From: Lunularia cruciata
Taxonomy: Eukaryota > Streptophyta > Marchantiopsida > Lunulariales > Lunulariaceae
DNA: 64,000 bases
Assembly (NCBI GenBank): GCA_948567375.1
Contig: OX419762.1
Span: 11,786,001 to 11,850,000, forward strand
Reading direction: 5' to 3'
A program made the position numbers and the translations under genes. Positions 24,300-37,960 of the stretch are shown here, in pieces (position 1 is the first letter of the stretch; each line of letters begins with the position of its first letter). The notes under the pieces are model-generated. The model saw nothing but the letters and a program-made list of their open reading frames with translations, did no database searches and was not told the origin of the DNA.

Positions 24300-24840
24300 T
24301 TCTTAGGTATTTTGGCTATAGAAAGAATTCAACTCACCCAACATTGTCATTGAATTGCAGTTGCACTTGAAAACCCATATCAAATTCCCAAGTATTTTTA
24401 TTGATACCAATATTCCCTCATCAAGTTCTTGATAGCTTATAACTTCATTCCTTGCAGTCAATATTTGGTCAGTCCTTAGACTTCTTACTTGCAACATCAT
24501 GCAATTATTATGATATATCAATGTTGATAGTTCTTTTTTGGCAATATTCAAATTCCTTTCAACATGTCACCCCAACCTACTTTGTACCTATTATCTCATG
24601 CCATGTTAGTGACCATACCTTGTATCTATCCCACATGTGACAAAATGAATGCCTCTTCTTACTTAACACCAAGGTGTTGTAGTTACCTTGCAATACAACA
24701 CAATTCTTTTCCTCAAACTTCTCTTGTCTTACTTCATTGCAAAGTTTGACTAAATTGTGCTTTTTTATTGAGAACTACTAAAGAAATTCTCATTTTCAAA
24801 ATATTAATATAAATATCTCTTTTATACATAAAAAATAATA
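24300..24840. repeat. Repeat fragment between fossils B and C, paired with 51180-51460
   Basis: The part about 24520-24760 is similar, in the same orientation, to about 51250-51450, which lies between family 2 copies 3 and 4. No protein was recognised. It separates the broken end of B from the broken start of C. Confidence 0.45.
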
Positions 24841-27800
24841 ATATTGAGCACCACAAGAGTTGGACACAAGAGCTTATTCAATTGAGAGTGTAGATTGTAT
24901 GTACACATTGTTGTTATGGGACATGGCCAAGATTTTTGGGGCCTCCAAAGGCCCCAAGTGCTACTTTGGTAAAATGAGTACTATTGAATTAGATGGTTTT
25001 CTCCAAGAGTTTGATAGTTGATGTGATTTGGAGCAGATGTAAAATCAAAACTTTGTTCACACTCTTCATGGTGGGAGAAAGGTTGTTCCAAAACTTGGAG
25101 GGTCCACCTATAGATGACTACATAAGTTTAGGAGAGTACACTTTGGAGACAATTTTGGTTTTCAAATTACATCTCCATCACTTTGGTTTGGTTTCTAGAG
25201 GTAGACCAACAATACCCATGAGTTCTAGTTCTAATAGCATTGGTGTATCTAGTGGAGGTTCACTAGTTACTACCACAAGTGGAGGTACCATTTCAAGAGG
25301 TGGCATAGTAGTGAGGTTTAATTCCATGGTAGAATTCTTCTAGTGCTTGAGGAAAAACTACCAATGAGTGCAAACAAATAAGCTAAAGAGCTTGCAAGAG
25401 TTCCAACAAAAGGTTGATGAGAACCTATGCAAGCCATATGCTTGCATAAGATGGCTTATCAAATTGTCTCAAGGAGTTATTGAGGCACAAGTAGTCCAGT
25501 TTTGGTATAGGATATTGGACAAGGAGCTATGATGTAGAGTATATGATATTATGTTGTTGCAGGCTACCCCATAAACTTTGGTAGTGGTTTTTGGTTTGGA
25601 AGAGTGCATCAACATGGTGGAGGAGAGAGTGGTGATAGCTGGATTTGGTAGAGAGACCTCATCCACAATTGTTACTTCTTCTAGAGTGCACCACACCATA
25701 TTGAATTTCAAGGATAAAGTGAACAACCCTTATCTTATGGAGCAAGTGGGGAGCCTAGTGCACCTACGCCTTTACTCTCATTTTTTGTTTAGTAATAGCC
25801 AATTGGTGGTGTTGCTTGTTGGACTTATGGTGGATCTCACCACAAGAGAAAGTGCACCCAAGGTAGTGGTTATGATACCTTTAGAGCACCACAACCAACC
25901 CAAAGATAATGTGACGATTGCCATAGATTTGGCCACACTAGTCAGTCATTGATGCTTTGGTCTCCACTTGGAGTTATGGAGTGGTAGTGCTACTATGGTG
26001 GGTGGTACAAGAGCCTAAGGTCATAGATGACAAGATGGTAGAGGTAGAAATAGAGGATTCACACCTAGTAAGGGTATAATAACTACCTTTACTTCTACTA
26101 CAACCATGACTACTTGGATTGAGAAATTGGAGCATAGATTGGCTAGCATGGTATAGCTCAAGGGAACATCAAATTTAGATGTTGAGGCTTCCATCTCATA
26201 TGTTGTTGGGAGATACACTTGAATTTATATACATATCAACGCAAGTACATATTGCCATAATGACTAGGAGTGCAATATGTGCTCTTGAGCCTAGAGGAGC
26301 ATTAGTGGTGTTGGACCCATAAAGAGAAGGGATTGGTGGACAAGTCAAACTTCCGCAATATTTTACATTTTGAGGCACTATAGACAACATCCATGGCTCT
26401 TAGATATCCTAGTGTAGGTGTGGTAGGTGGTGATGGAATTTAGGATAGACTAGATATTTTTTAACCACCTACTTCTATTAAAGATTGTGTCTAGTACACT
26501 AGTGGGGCGATCCAATTGATTATGCACTCTACTTTGTTCTCAACCATTGATATATTTACATTGAGAATTGACCTAGCTCTATTTTTCAATTGGTTACCAC
26601 CCTTTGCAAGAGTAGGGATGGTGTGGTTCTTGCTTCTAGAGTAGAGATGGTTGATAGTGGAGCAAACTTGGTTGAGGAACATGAGATCCATTTGGCTACC
26701 AATGGCTTGTGGCAGGCAATAGTTATTAGGTTAGAGGAGTTAATTGCCAGACCTGCATTTGAGTGAGCTTTGTTTACACCTAGAGTTGTCTTATTGGACA
26801 ACCAAAGTGATATTTTTTGTTTAGTATTACCTTTATTGAATGTCTATACACCATAGAGGGTCTTATTAGAATTTGGTGTGCAACTTCTTATGTTGGGGAA
26901 GGTTGTAGTTTTTGGTCTTGGGCTATGAAAGACCGGTGTAGAGAGGTATCCATTTCAGATCCAAACATCTCTAGGGGGTGATTCCACCCAATACATCACA
27001 TGTGGAGAACTCATGGTCTAGATTCAGCCCAGGTCATCTGATTGATAGTTTTGTGATGAGATCTTTGGCCTATGATGTACTAGTTGGTGGAGCAATGTTA
27101 TACTCCATGGGTTTCAACATTGACTATTGGGAGGAGACAACTTCCTAGAGGTTAGTTTGGTAGTCATGTGAAGGATGTATATGTCACCTATTGGTGTGCT
27201 TTAGTAGTAATAATCTTGGCTTACTATAGTCATGACTATGACATTAGTCTCTTCTTTCAATGGTTCTATTACTTGGCATGATGAGTTATTGGAGTGGAAT
27301 GCCCATGCAAAAGATGCCTCAATAATAGAGGAGATTCTTTAGATTTGGAGTACAAGTGAGGTTTTTCTGTCCATCTTGGATGTTCCATTGTGGATTTTTT
27401 ATGAAGCATTATAGCAACATGCAAATCAGTTTATTTAATAGGCTAAGAGTGGAATCTTTGTACCACCATTAGACCAATTGGAGGATGAGTATCCAAAGTC
27501 TATTATCTTCTCACCTTTGGATACCACACCTATTGATTGGCAGTATTGAATGGAGGAAACATGCCTATTGGATTTTTTTGGTGGGATCAAGATTGGACTA
27601 GCTATGGTATTGCATGCAAGCATACATGTTTATAGATAATTGTATGTGGAGAGAGATGAGATTGCTAGACTAGTCTCTCTATATCATATGGCATACTGGC
27701 CTATTAGTATCTAAAGTTATTACAAATGTCAACAATTTGGGATTACTAGAAGACTCCCACCATCAAACATTTCCTTGATGGGGGTGCAGGATTTGGAGAG

Positions 27801-29039
27801 ACAAGGTACCATTCATTTGGCAATTTTAAGATGGCTATCTCAGGGATATACTCATGTTAGACTAGGTCAAGGTCTACAAGATCTCCATTTTGGTATATTT
27901 TGGGAAATGCTACATATATTATAACATCTCTAGGTTCATCAAACAATTTTTCTAGCATATATTTCTCCAAAATATCACTTTGATGGGTGATTTGTGCACA
28001 CAAGTGGTGGCAAGTACAAGTCAAGTTTTGTCTTGGATAGAACTTGCCATGTTGTTGGATGTAGCTAAAGTTGGATCACGTGCTCATCATCCTTGTCTTT
28101 GGTGGAAAAACCTCTTACCTAGAGAGAATTTACAACATACCTATGATGTCATTTAGCAATTAGCCCACCTTATTAGCGATGATATTCTAGATATTGAGTG
28201 CTAGTCTTAGATGATAGGAGTGGATGATAGGTCATCTATGGCAATAGTGAACCTTGTTGAGCAGCCTAGAGCCACTTTACCCACACTTATGAGTTTTCCA
28301 ACATCCCATGCTTATAGGGGGAGGAGGTCTTGGAGTTGTTTAGGACTAACAATTACAATAGTTGGTGGTGCTCAACACCAATGAGAAAGAGTAAGCAATG
28401 GATTTCAATACCAATATTACTACTATTTTAATTGTGTTTGAGGCATAAGGTGTTAGGTTAGGCTATGGACTTAAAATATTTGACTTGCATTGTGAGCCTT
28501 GGATTGCTTGAGCAACATATGATGTAATTGATAGGCATTACTCAAATACTTGTGAGCTCTATGCCTATCAAGACAATTCAAGCACATATTGGGGATGATG
28601 GACCAAGTGGGCATAGTACTCTTATGACAAAACAAGTGACTACTAATGAGAGTGGTCTTCTTGGAGTACATCCAAAGGATCAAGGTCTACTTGAGATACA
28701 TCCTTGGTCTACTTGGGATGCAACTAGAGGACACGTGGAGCTTGCAACTAAAGTAGAGAGAGTTTTCATAGAGGTTGTAGACTCTAACAATTAGGAACAT
28801 CATAGTATTTCTCCCAAGGTCCTGGTGTATCAACCAGTCAATGCATCTTTCAATTTTACATTAGTTATAGAGGATACTTGGGAGTCAAATATTGGATCCA
28901 AGCTTACAAGAGTGGAAAGACAAAGAGTTTGGAGGTTCTTAAGGAGCTACACAAGTTGTTTTGCTTTAAATATGAAGGATTTGGGTGTTCTGAAAGTACT
29001 TAGTATTTGGATTGAGTTAACTAGTGATACACCTATTTT

Positions 29040-30300
29040 TTAATATCCTTGTAGATATAGTGATATGGAGAGAGCTTTAATTCAGAATTGAAATAAAACC
29101 TTTTGAGGTTAATTTGGTGGAGATTTCATATGGACATATGCTTCAACTACAATGACTAGCCAAGAAGGATATACATGGCAACTCCACAAATAAACAAATG
29201 TGTGAAGATTACCATTCTATCAAATGATAGACTAGGGCTAATTGATATGTTATGCATACACCAAAGAAGATCTTTGATGCAAATGTGCATGCAAAGGTCT
29301 TCAGTACTTTGGACCACCTTTGAGTAGGATATTATCAATTGGCAATCAAGGAGGAGGACAAGTCCAATATATTATTTTGGGTTATCAATTACCACAAACA
29401 TAGATGTATTGTATCAATGACAATCCTCGTCATTTGGGTTCAATAATACTCCTTCCAAGTCCCAAAGAGTCATTGACAAGATCCTAGCAAGATTGGATTT
29501 TCTCAGTGCTATATTGATGATATTTTGGTCTAGTGTTACTATGGAGGAGTATGAGAGATATTTGTTAAAAGTGCTTGAGAGATTGAAATCTCATAGACCC
29601 AAATTACAACTTGGTAAGTGCAGATTTTTCCAAAAGCAAGTTGAGTATTTGGGTCACACTATTGACCATGGTGGACTTGGTGTTTAGGAGACCAAGGTGG
29701 ATGCTATTGAATGTTTATTAGCTTAAGGATGTGAATAAAGTGCAAGCATTCCTTGGGTTGGCAAACTTCTATCACCAATATGTTAGAGGATTTAGTACAA
29801 TTGCGAAGGCATAAAAGAATTTGACCAAGCTTACACAAGAGTGGTGTTGGAGAGTTGAGCAAGAGAGAGCATTTATAGAGTTCAAGGAGAGGTTTACGTC
29901 TGTACCTATTCTTAAGCGACAGATCATAGAATGACCATTTTAATTTCATATTGATTGGAGTATGTTGGGGCTAAGAGTAGTGCTTATCTAGCAAGATGAT
30001 GAGGGGAAGGATTTTATAGTGGCCCATGCTAGTTTCTCTAAAAATTCAGTAGAGACAGAGTATGATTTATATGAGAGAGTGCTTGGCAATAGTGTGGGTA
30101 GTAGCCTATTTAGTGACCCATTCAATCTTATCATTGATCATGAACCATTGAAGTGGTTGATGGAGCATGATAAGCTTTCAAAGAAGCTTGCACAATGGGC
30201 TCTAATTTATAAGAGTATGATTTCATGGTCATTCATAGACCTAGAGTGGTGAACCATGATGCAAATGGGTTGAATAGAAACCCATGTACCAACCAACAAG
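29040..30300 (+). pseudogene. Reverse transcriptase and RNase H relic of fossil C
   Basis: The RT region is readable in pieces, with the open piece 29493-29687 containing the palm-to-thumb part (YLGHTIDHGGLGV). The RNase H piece at 30019-30252 contains the Ty3-type tail. It is broken and belongs to the same element as the integrase downstream. Confidence 0.8.
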
Positions 30301-30689
30301 ATCAGATTTGAGCATGTTGGCATGGTGAGACAAATGTGGAAATGGCACCAAGTTGGCATGCATCTTCCTTCCTATTTTTATTTTCTAAGGCTTTGGGGAT
30401 ATCTCTCTCAATACAAACAAGAGGTGTTATTGGGATCTTAGATCTAGAGGGTGGAGATATTGGTATAGGTCAGCGAGATATTCATGATGTTGTCTTAATG
30501 ATGGACTATCTTTGTACTAATGTTTTGAGTGGCACAATTGGTGCCAAAGAGAGAGACAATTTCCTTTAGCAAGCCAAGCAATTCAGATTGGAGTGCAAAC
30601 ATCTTCTTGGGTATGGGAGGATCGGTTAGGGTACAAGTTTACTCCTTTTATTTTGAGACCACAATTGGTATAGCATGCTCAGTAGAATC

Positions 30690-31270
30690 TAGGACATTTT
30701 GGAGTAAATTTGACATATAGTTTACTCCAAAGTCATTATTGGTGGCAGACCAATGTAAAGCAATTGTTGTCAAATGTGTGGTTTGGTAGAGTTAGAGTAT
30801 CATTTAGTGCTACTACCCATTACCTATCATGGGGTTGGGATACCATTGGAGTTGGATTGTGTTGGACCTTTATCATTGATTATGAGACATCATCAATATA
30901 TTTTTGTTATGGTGAAGCATCTATCCAAGTGGATTAAATTGGTTTCACTTCTTGACAAGTCGAATGAAGGGACAACTTACTCAATCTTAGCTCATGTCTT
31001 ACTTATTTTGGTGCATCAATTAGGGTCTTGACTGATCAAGGTATAGAGTCCTTGGTAGAGTTTCAAGTCTTGTGCAACAAAGCCTTGATTGATCATCATA
31101 GTACCTCCCAATATCAAACCCAAGTAGATGGCTTAACGGAGAGAGTGGTTTAGACAATGAAGCGAGTATTGCCTAAGTATGATTTGTAGAGAGTCCACTT
31201 GAGAGATTGTGATCTCTAATTACCTTGGTTGGCCATGGGCAATTAGTTCAATCAGCAAGCTTCCTTAGCA
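30690..31270 (+). pseudogene. Integrase relic of fossil C
   Basis: The integrase core is recognisable in open pieces such as 30774-31031, with a GP-type core segment and the FVMVKHLSKWIKLVSL stretch typical of gypsy integrases. The following part (31020-31270) matches fossil A from 3540 to 3170 on the other strand. Confidence 0.75.
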
Positions 31271-32042
31271 TCCTTCTCTCTTTACTTTCCACTCTATGGA
31301 CAAGATCCAAATTTTTGAAGCCTATTATAGTTTGGACTTGGAAGATCAAGATGTATGTGTGATGTATGTTCTTGATGGTTAGAGATCTTTTAAAGAGTGA
31401 TGCCAATGGTCTCTAAGAACTTAGCAATTGCTTAGCAAAGGGATACCTTATACTATGCTACTATTTAATGATGAGGTTATAGACCATTGATTTGTGTATT
31501 TCATCCAAATAATTATGTATATCTACAAATAGACTACACCAATGACACTTGATGTGACTATAGGTCACACTATCTCAAGAGTATGTGAGGTTTTTCCCTT
31601 CAAAATCCTCATGTTAGAAGGACTTGATGGTGTTGGTTGGAAGGATTATGTGTGCAATTGTACATCATACCACCTCTCCAAACATTGATGGAAATATGGA
31701 TCCAAGCTTTGCAGTTGTATGTATATGCTTGCGGTATGTTATGTGGTTCTTTTGGTGGAGCTACTACTATATTGTTGTGTGATAGTTTTTGAAAGGATGG
31801 CATATTGCATGTTTGACTCCTCTCCTCATGGTGGTTCTTCAAGGATAGTGGTTATGTTTGCAATGTGCTTGACCTATAGCTAGTTCACTCTTTATGTGGT
31901 ATAGATTGCAAATATGCAACTAACAATGGAACTTGATAGCACTCGACTCTCTTGATTTTTTCACACCATAGAGCATATCATATACTTGGAGTAGATGGCT
32001 ATTTGGAGTTAGAGGGACCTAACCACCAGCTAGGAAAGCAAT

Positions 32043-32690
32043 TGTGGCACTTAAGAGTTCATTTGTGACTTTCTATATGTGTTGTGCTTCTATAGTGTAT
32101 GTTGGGTAGCAATGTATATATGCACAATTACTATCATGACATTTGTAGCACCAAGGCTAGTTTACCCAGATGCTAGAGGGTTAGTATGGCAGTCATGGCC
32201 ATACCAACTATTGCTCGGAGACTACTTAGTGGCGGCCAGATTTTGTTTTTGGGCTATTGATCACACTATTAGAGCTATCATTTACATTGTCAAGTGGATT
32301 GTAAGATGGGCAGTTGGTGGTACCATGGGTTTAGAGTTCTAGGTCAAGTCCTAAGAGGTATATCTTTAAAGTGCAGCTCCAAAGAGCTCACTTCTTGATG
32401 TTGAGCCTTTGATCTCCTAGTTATGGTGGACAAAGACTAGCAAGCATCACTTGGAGTTTCTCTAGCTAGAGTAGATGTGGCTTGATAATGTAATCAAAGC
32501 CTGTTGTTGGCAATATATCATGTTGAGTGTGACTGATTTCTGATTTGAGTTGAGTTTGTAAACATCTAATTATTATGGCACTTTAGAGTTCATGTGTGAC
32601 TTTCTATATGAGTTGTGCTTCTATAGTATATGATATTGACATCAATTTATGTTAGGTAATAATGTATAGTTGCACAATAGATATTATTTC
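32043..32690 (+). repeat. LTR of fossil C bracketed by a duplicated 85-115 bp segment
   Basis: The segment just before the LTR (about 32043-32127) recurs just after it (about 32577-32690), with the LTR body (about 32125-32570) between. It looks like a roughly 530-bp tandem period in which the second unit is partial, possibly from unequal recombination. Confidence 0.65.
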
Positions 32691-32699
32691 TATAGAATT

Positions 32700-33690
32700 T
32701 AACCAAATTTCTCAATTAGTCATAATTAGGTTAAATAAGTCATAGCTAAGATAGAGGTTGTATTATTTCAAAGAAGCTTGAAAGGTTAGCATCAATAATC
32801 TTGATTAAGTAACATTTTTTGCAAAGTAGAAGTGAGTTTGAGAAAAACTTGTAAGAAATCCACATGACAAAAAATATAATCATGAGAAATTGGGGAGACA
32901 CAAAGTTGCAATGTGCATGTTCAAGGAAATTGACAATAAGTGATGGAAGATCTTAAAGAGAAAATGGTGTCAATATCTATGATCTTGGATGAGAAGTTTC
33001 TCTAAGTGATAGAAGTTCCCTATGCAAACTCATAAGAAATTGACAAGGGGCTATTTTTAGATGTGTTCATGAGTCTGGACAAACGTGTGGTACAATGTCT
33101 ATACATGTGAGTAATAATTACCTCTAACTATGAGTTTAATGTCATTTCAACCTTGTGGAGAATGTTAGTGTATTGACTTTGTATTATATTCTCAAATATT
33201 TGGCTTTGAGGAAAGAGTTTAGAGTTCTAGTATCTAAAAGATTTTTCAATGAAAATTTTCCTATAATCTAAGTGTAGCTCATATGAAGGAATTTTTGACT
33301 ATTTTTTGGATCAAGAGAAGACTATATAGTTATGCGGATTATTCCCATGAGTTTGGATATTCTCTTAGAATTTTTTCTTTTAGATGACATTTTTCCTAGT
33401 AACTTAGTAACTCTAACAATTTAGTAAATTTTAGATATAGGATTTCACAAGTATATGAGCAAGAGATGAGCAAGATGAGTACCACCTCTTCAGGTGGTAC
33501 TCATCCTTTGTGTTACAACTATATTTCTCATTTATTTATCCAATGAGCAATATCTTTAGTCTTGGAAGTGCCTTGGAGTTTTAACCTTGGAGGAGGGTAA
33601 TGAAGTTTAGTTCTTTGCCTTCTTAGTCCATGGTGTAATACCTCCTCACAAGTAAGAGATAGGCTAGGTTAGAATTTGAATCCTCTCTTG
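32700..33690. other. AT-rich stretch without a recognised gene
   Basis: No protein or repeat homology was recognised here apart from the small perfect hairpin at 33474-33505. Confidence 0.55.
33474..33505. repeat. Perfect hairpin, 14-nt arms, 4-nt spacer
   Basis: Arms 33474-33487 and 33492-33505 are perfect reverse complements, with spacer 33488-33491. No coding context. Confidence 0.9.
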
Positions 33691-34700
33691 AACAATGCAA
33701 GTTTAGTTTTGTGTAAATTTGAGTAATCCTTATTTCAAGCTCAAATTTGTAAGCTTGTATCCCTTCTTTGACTTGTCCAAATACTTTGCAATAAAGTCTC
33801 ATTCATGTATCCTTCATAAATCTTTATCTCCATACTTGGATATATATATATATATTGCACTCCACACATATGTAGAAGATGACTTATCAACTCTTCTACT
33901 TAAGGCAATTAGGACCATATCATCACTCTCAAGCTTATAGATCAATTTCATATTCATGAACGCTAACATATCATATCAACTAAGCAACTTTATCAGAACA
34001 ATATCTTGAGTCTCGATGAACTTGAGAGATATTCTATTTGTTATCATGCTCTAAATAATGTCATCACTCAATCAAATAAATAAACCATTACATACTTGCA
34101 ATGCTTTCTTATGAGTTGGTCCTCTATACTCTATTTTGCTAACCTTCTTACTTCATAAGGTGTAGCTTTCCATCTTAAATTAGTATCCTACAATATAGTT
34201 TTGCTCACATCATTTATATGAACTTTAAAAGTTTTATCAAACAAGTGCAACCTTGATATGGTTCACTTTCCAAAATGTCCTTGACTTTATTGAATGCTTG
34301 ATCTACCTCTTTTCTGCATATAGTATGAGTATGGTTCTCTAGTCAATGAGAGATCTTACTATTCTTAAAAATTCCTCCACATGAGTTTTGTAGAAAAACA
34401 TCAATCTAATGAAGATCATTGGTGGTGGTAGATCTATAAGTAACTTAAGTATCAAGACATCCCCAAACTTTGGAATAATGTTTTAAAGAACTGTAAGAAG
34501 TATGACTTGCATTGAATCCTTAACAAAGAAGATCCTTTCTTTATATAGGACCGGCTTGTTGTATCAAGCAAAGAAGCTTGTCTTCAAAATTTACATGAGT
34601 AACTCCTTGTATCAAATCTATTGCCAACTTGTCTTTTTTAATCCTCATAAACTAATATGATGCCAAATTTTTTGCCTTGATTACAGTGCTTATATTAAAC
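33690..34700 (-). mobile_element. Faint Ty3/gypsy pol relic
   Basis: The minus strand shows weak RNase H-like sequence, with a tail resembling the gypsy pattern of a K-x-E/G-S segment followed by ALSRR (around 33930-33890) and an upstream FNKVKDILESEP-like motif (around 34300-34270). The rest is too decayed to read. A short AT dinucleotide run lies at about 33840-33857. It is a different copy from A-C, highly broken and very old. Confidence 0.4.
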
Positions 34701-35316
34701 AGCTTTCTTATAAATCTACCTCAAATCCACCCAATGACTTGTTTACTACAACACCATCTCTCAAATAAAATTCTCCCTAACAAAATCTCACATCAACATC
34801 TTGATCAAAAGTTTAGTGAGCTTTACTAGTAACAAGGTACACACAAAATTTTGTGCTGGTCTTGATGGTTACCAAACATATCTAATTTTCTATTTTTAGG
34901 TTGAAGGAGTGCAAAGTGCTTATGTATATAAAAAAATTCACAATTTTTATGTGCTCTTTTAGTACTTAACTTGAGTCTAATAAAAAAAATTCTTCTTAGC
35001 AAATTCATCTTTCTTTGGCAAGGAGATCAGTTAATTTTACATAGTGTTAAGAGTCCTTAACACACATATTCCATAGACTCTATATCTAAACCTAATAAAA
35101 TACTTCCTATCTCTAAATTTTTGGCATTTGGTGTGAATTGATCACCAATCAAATCTTTGAACTTGTCTAACTTCAATTAGAGTAGAGTTTTCATTTTGTT
35201 CATGAGATTAATTCTATAAATAGAAATTAAATCCTTAAAAAAATTCATCACCTTTATTACCTTGTCTTCCTAATTATTTCTGTATTATTTACAATATGAT
35301 TTATAAATAATATTTT
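34700..35316. other. AT-rich stretch without a recognised gene
   Basis: No coding homology was recognised. It may contain further decayed parts of the relic to its left. Confidence 0.5.
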
Positions 35317-35730
35317 ATACCACCTTCTTCCTTTTCCTAAATAGGTTGATTGTTATGGTATAAATAATTTTAGAATTCAGCTATAAATAGGGTATAAATT
35401 TCACCAATGTATTTAGAAATTAAAAGAAATATTTAACCTGCTAAATTAAGTTGAGTTTTAATTGATGAATTCTATACAAATCATATACCAGCCTTTTCTC
35501 TTTTCCTGTATAGGTTGATTGCTATGGTATGATGATTTAAGAATGTAGCTTGAAACTAAACTCCAAATCTCACCAATATATTATAGAAATTTAGGGGTTA
35601 AGTTGAGTTTTAGCTTTAATTGATTTGAGATTTGAGTTGAGATTAAGTTGAATTTAGCTTTAAACTAGAGTCCAAATCTCACCAATATATTATAAAAATT
35701 TAAAGATTAAGTCGAGTTTTGATTGAGCTT
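35317..35730. repeat. Three degenerate direct repeats
   Basis: Unit 1 begins near 35317, unit 2 near 35485 (period about 168 bp) and a partial unit 3 near 35640. Shared landmarks are tatactaccac/ataccagc starts, aggttgattg, caaatctcaccaatatatt and aagttgagtttta. The units differ by many substitutions and indels, so the array is old. Confidence 0.7.
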
Positions 35731-37960
35731 TCTAGAGTAAAAGTGATCGACAATACCTTAGTTCCCAAATCCTATCTCCAAAGGATATATATACTAATGG
35801 AGAAGACCCTTATCAAGAGGAAATATCTAACAAAAATCATTAGATCCTTAATTCTTACAAAGTAGGGCTTTTAATAGTTCAATAAAGCAAGTCTCCTACC
35901 AAGTTCAATCTTCTTTTATTAAATTTAAGGCCAAAAATAAAGATCATTGCAAGCTCATGTACAAATTGTCTTAACTTAGGCTTAATAGAAACCATTGCAT
36001 AATTTTTGAAATTATTGCTTATTTTGTATGTAGTCAAATGGTTACTCATATGCAACTATGTTTATCTAAGATTATTAGATGTGAAGTCAATAACAGAAAA
36101 TAGTTGAAATATGTAGGATTTTCACCAAATTTCATTCAACTACTTGGCAAAAGTAATATTAATCTAGTAAGAAAATGATAAAATAAAATATGAATTTTAT
36201 TTAAGTTCCAACCAAGCTAATTGAAGAGAATTTAAGAAGCAAATGAGAAAGTAAGCAATATGCACAACTTTATGTAGGATGAAATTTAATGTTTGAAAAT
36301 CTATGAGTTCCTTGGTGATATCCCCTTATATAAGCGAGATTCTTTAATCATATAGCTCATAATAATAAACATATAAGACAAAAATGGGAGAGCACAAGAG
36401 AAAGGAGGTATATAAGAAGAGATTACAAAGAATTTATGCAATACACGCTAAATGTCAAAAAAGGTCTTTTCATTTATACTGAAGATATGTTTAGTTTTCT
36501 TTCTCAAAGAAGTTAATAAGTTACTTAATGACTAGGAAGGTTTCCTAAGACTTTCTAATCCAAGTTCATCATAAATTTCTCCAATTTCTTGGAATACTCA
36601 AAAAAACTACCCAATCAATAAGACTACCCAATATTGTTAGGTACCTTTTAGATATTTTGATCTTTTAAGCAATTTTTATATCATCTGGAATTTTTTAGTG
36701 CATAAATTAAAATTATTGATGTATTTATTTGTTGTATGATAAGTTACTAGTTTATAACGAGATTTACAGTGTTATAGAGAATGACTTAGAAGTATACAAG
36801 TATAAAGTAAAACCTTAGTGTTGAATGAATGTGTAAGGAACTATATAAGCACACAGCAACCATATTGAGTTGAATGTTACTATGTATTATTAATTTATAA
36901 GTTATATAATTCAATAATTAATAGATTTCCAATTCCCTGACTGACTTCATGGAGAACTCTACAAGTAATAACTAGAAACGTAGGAGAAATTTAAGTTCAT
37001 GGGAAAAGAAAAAGAAAATCTTTGAGGAAACTCGAAGAAAGGATATCAAATAAACAAACAAACATACATGCCAGTTAATAAAGCACATCGAAAAACTTAA
37101 TAAAAAATATGTAAGTTTGTGACAGAAGAAGAAAAAAAATCTCTTATAACGATACAAGTTAATGACATAGAGAAGGAAACTTAATACATCAAAGCTACTC
37201 AAAGTAGTAGATGTGAGATCAGTTTTGATTGAGTGAAAATCTCATTCTTCAACAACCGTTAATTCCAAAACTTATATCTATCATTTTTATTGTATATATA
37301 ACGAAAATCTATTCGAACAAAACAATAATTCGAGATTCCGAATGAATCTCCTGTCTGTCAATCTTCATATGAAAGATTGAATAGAGATTGAATGGCATAT
37401 ATAAGGAATAATATAAAGATGATGTGTATAATTATTGAAAGTATCCGTGATGAACTTGTGATCATACAATCAAAATTTGAAGTCAAATCATAGGGAATCT
37501 GGACAGTTTGCTGAATGACAAGATTACCATATGAGTGATATACGATATTGGATTACGAAATAATACATAAAATATTCATAAGAAGCTATGTAATACTTCA
37601 AGAAGATACCAAGACCATGTTTAAGATAGAGATAAAAGATGAAAGAAAAATACAAATTAGAATTAGACTAGCGCGGAACCTTACTTAAAGCAGACAAGAA
37701 CGCACAGATTAATGTAAATAGATCAATCATAACGGGGGTTTAACTAGTATGATGAGAAATTGTAAAAGAAATTGATATAAGTAAAATGTCTATTACGTTC
37801 TGAGATTGATTAAGCGCTAGAGCATAATTAAAACAGTTAAAAAATTTCCTATTAATTCATACTATTTAGCTTACTTGCTTAGCAATCTTCGAACATATCT
37901 ACTATCTACATTTATCAATACAAAATTTACTTTTTCTTATTACTTTTTATCCACTATATC
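35730..37960. other. AT-rich stretch without a recognised gene
   Basis: Long A/T-rich sequence. No open frame beyond 76 aa and no recognised homology. Confidence 0.55.

Larger units (their letters stand above)
24840..32700 (+). mobile_element. Ty3/gypsy LTR retrotransposon fossil C (most complete)
   Basis: Parts in order: gag (about 24990-25960), protease-like region (about 26600-27000), reverse transcriptase (about 29040-29950), RNase H (about 29950-30300), integrase (about 30690-31270) and an LTR (about 32125-32570). The RT thumb is recognisable in LQLGKCRFFQKQVEYLGH. RNase H shows the tail LIIDHEPLKWLMEHDKLS. The gag-pol order RT-RNase H-integrase is diagnostic of Ty3/gypsy. A 5' LTR is not seen. 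It is broken in many places and CpG-poor, and similarity to B is about 80-85% in the best gag stretch by eye, so it is old. Confidence 0.85.
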
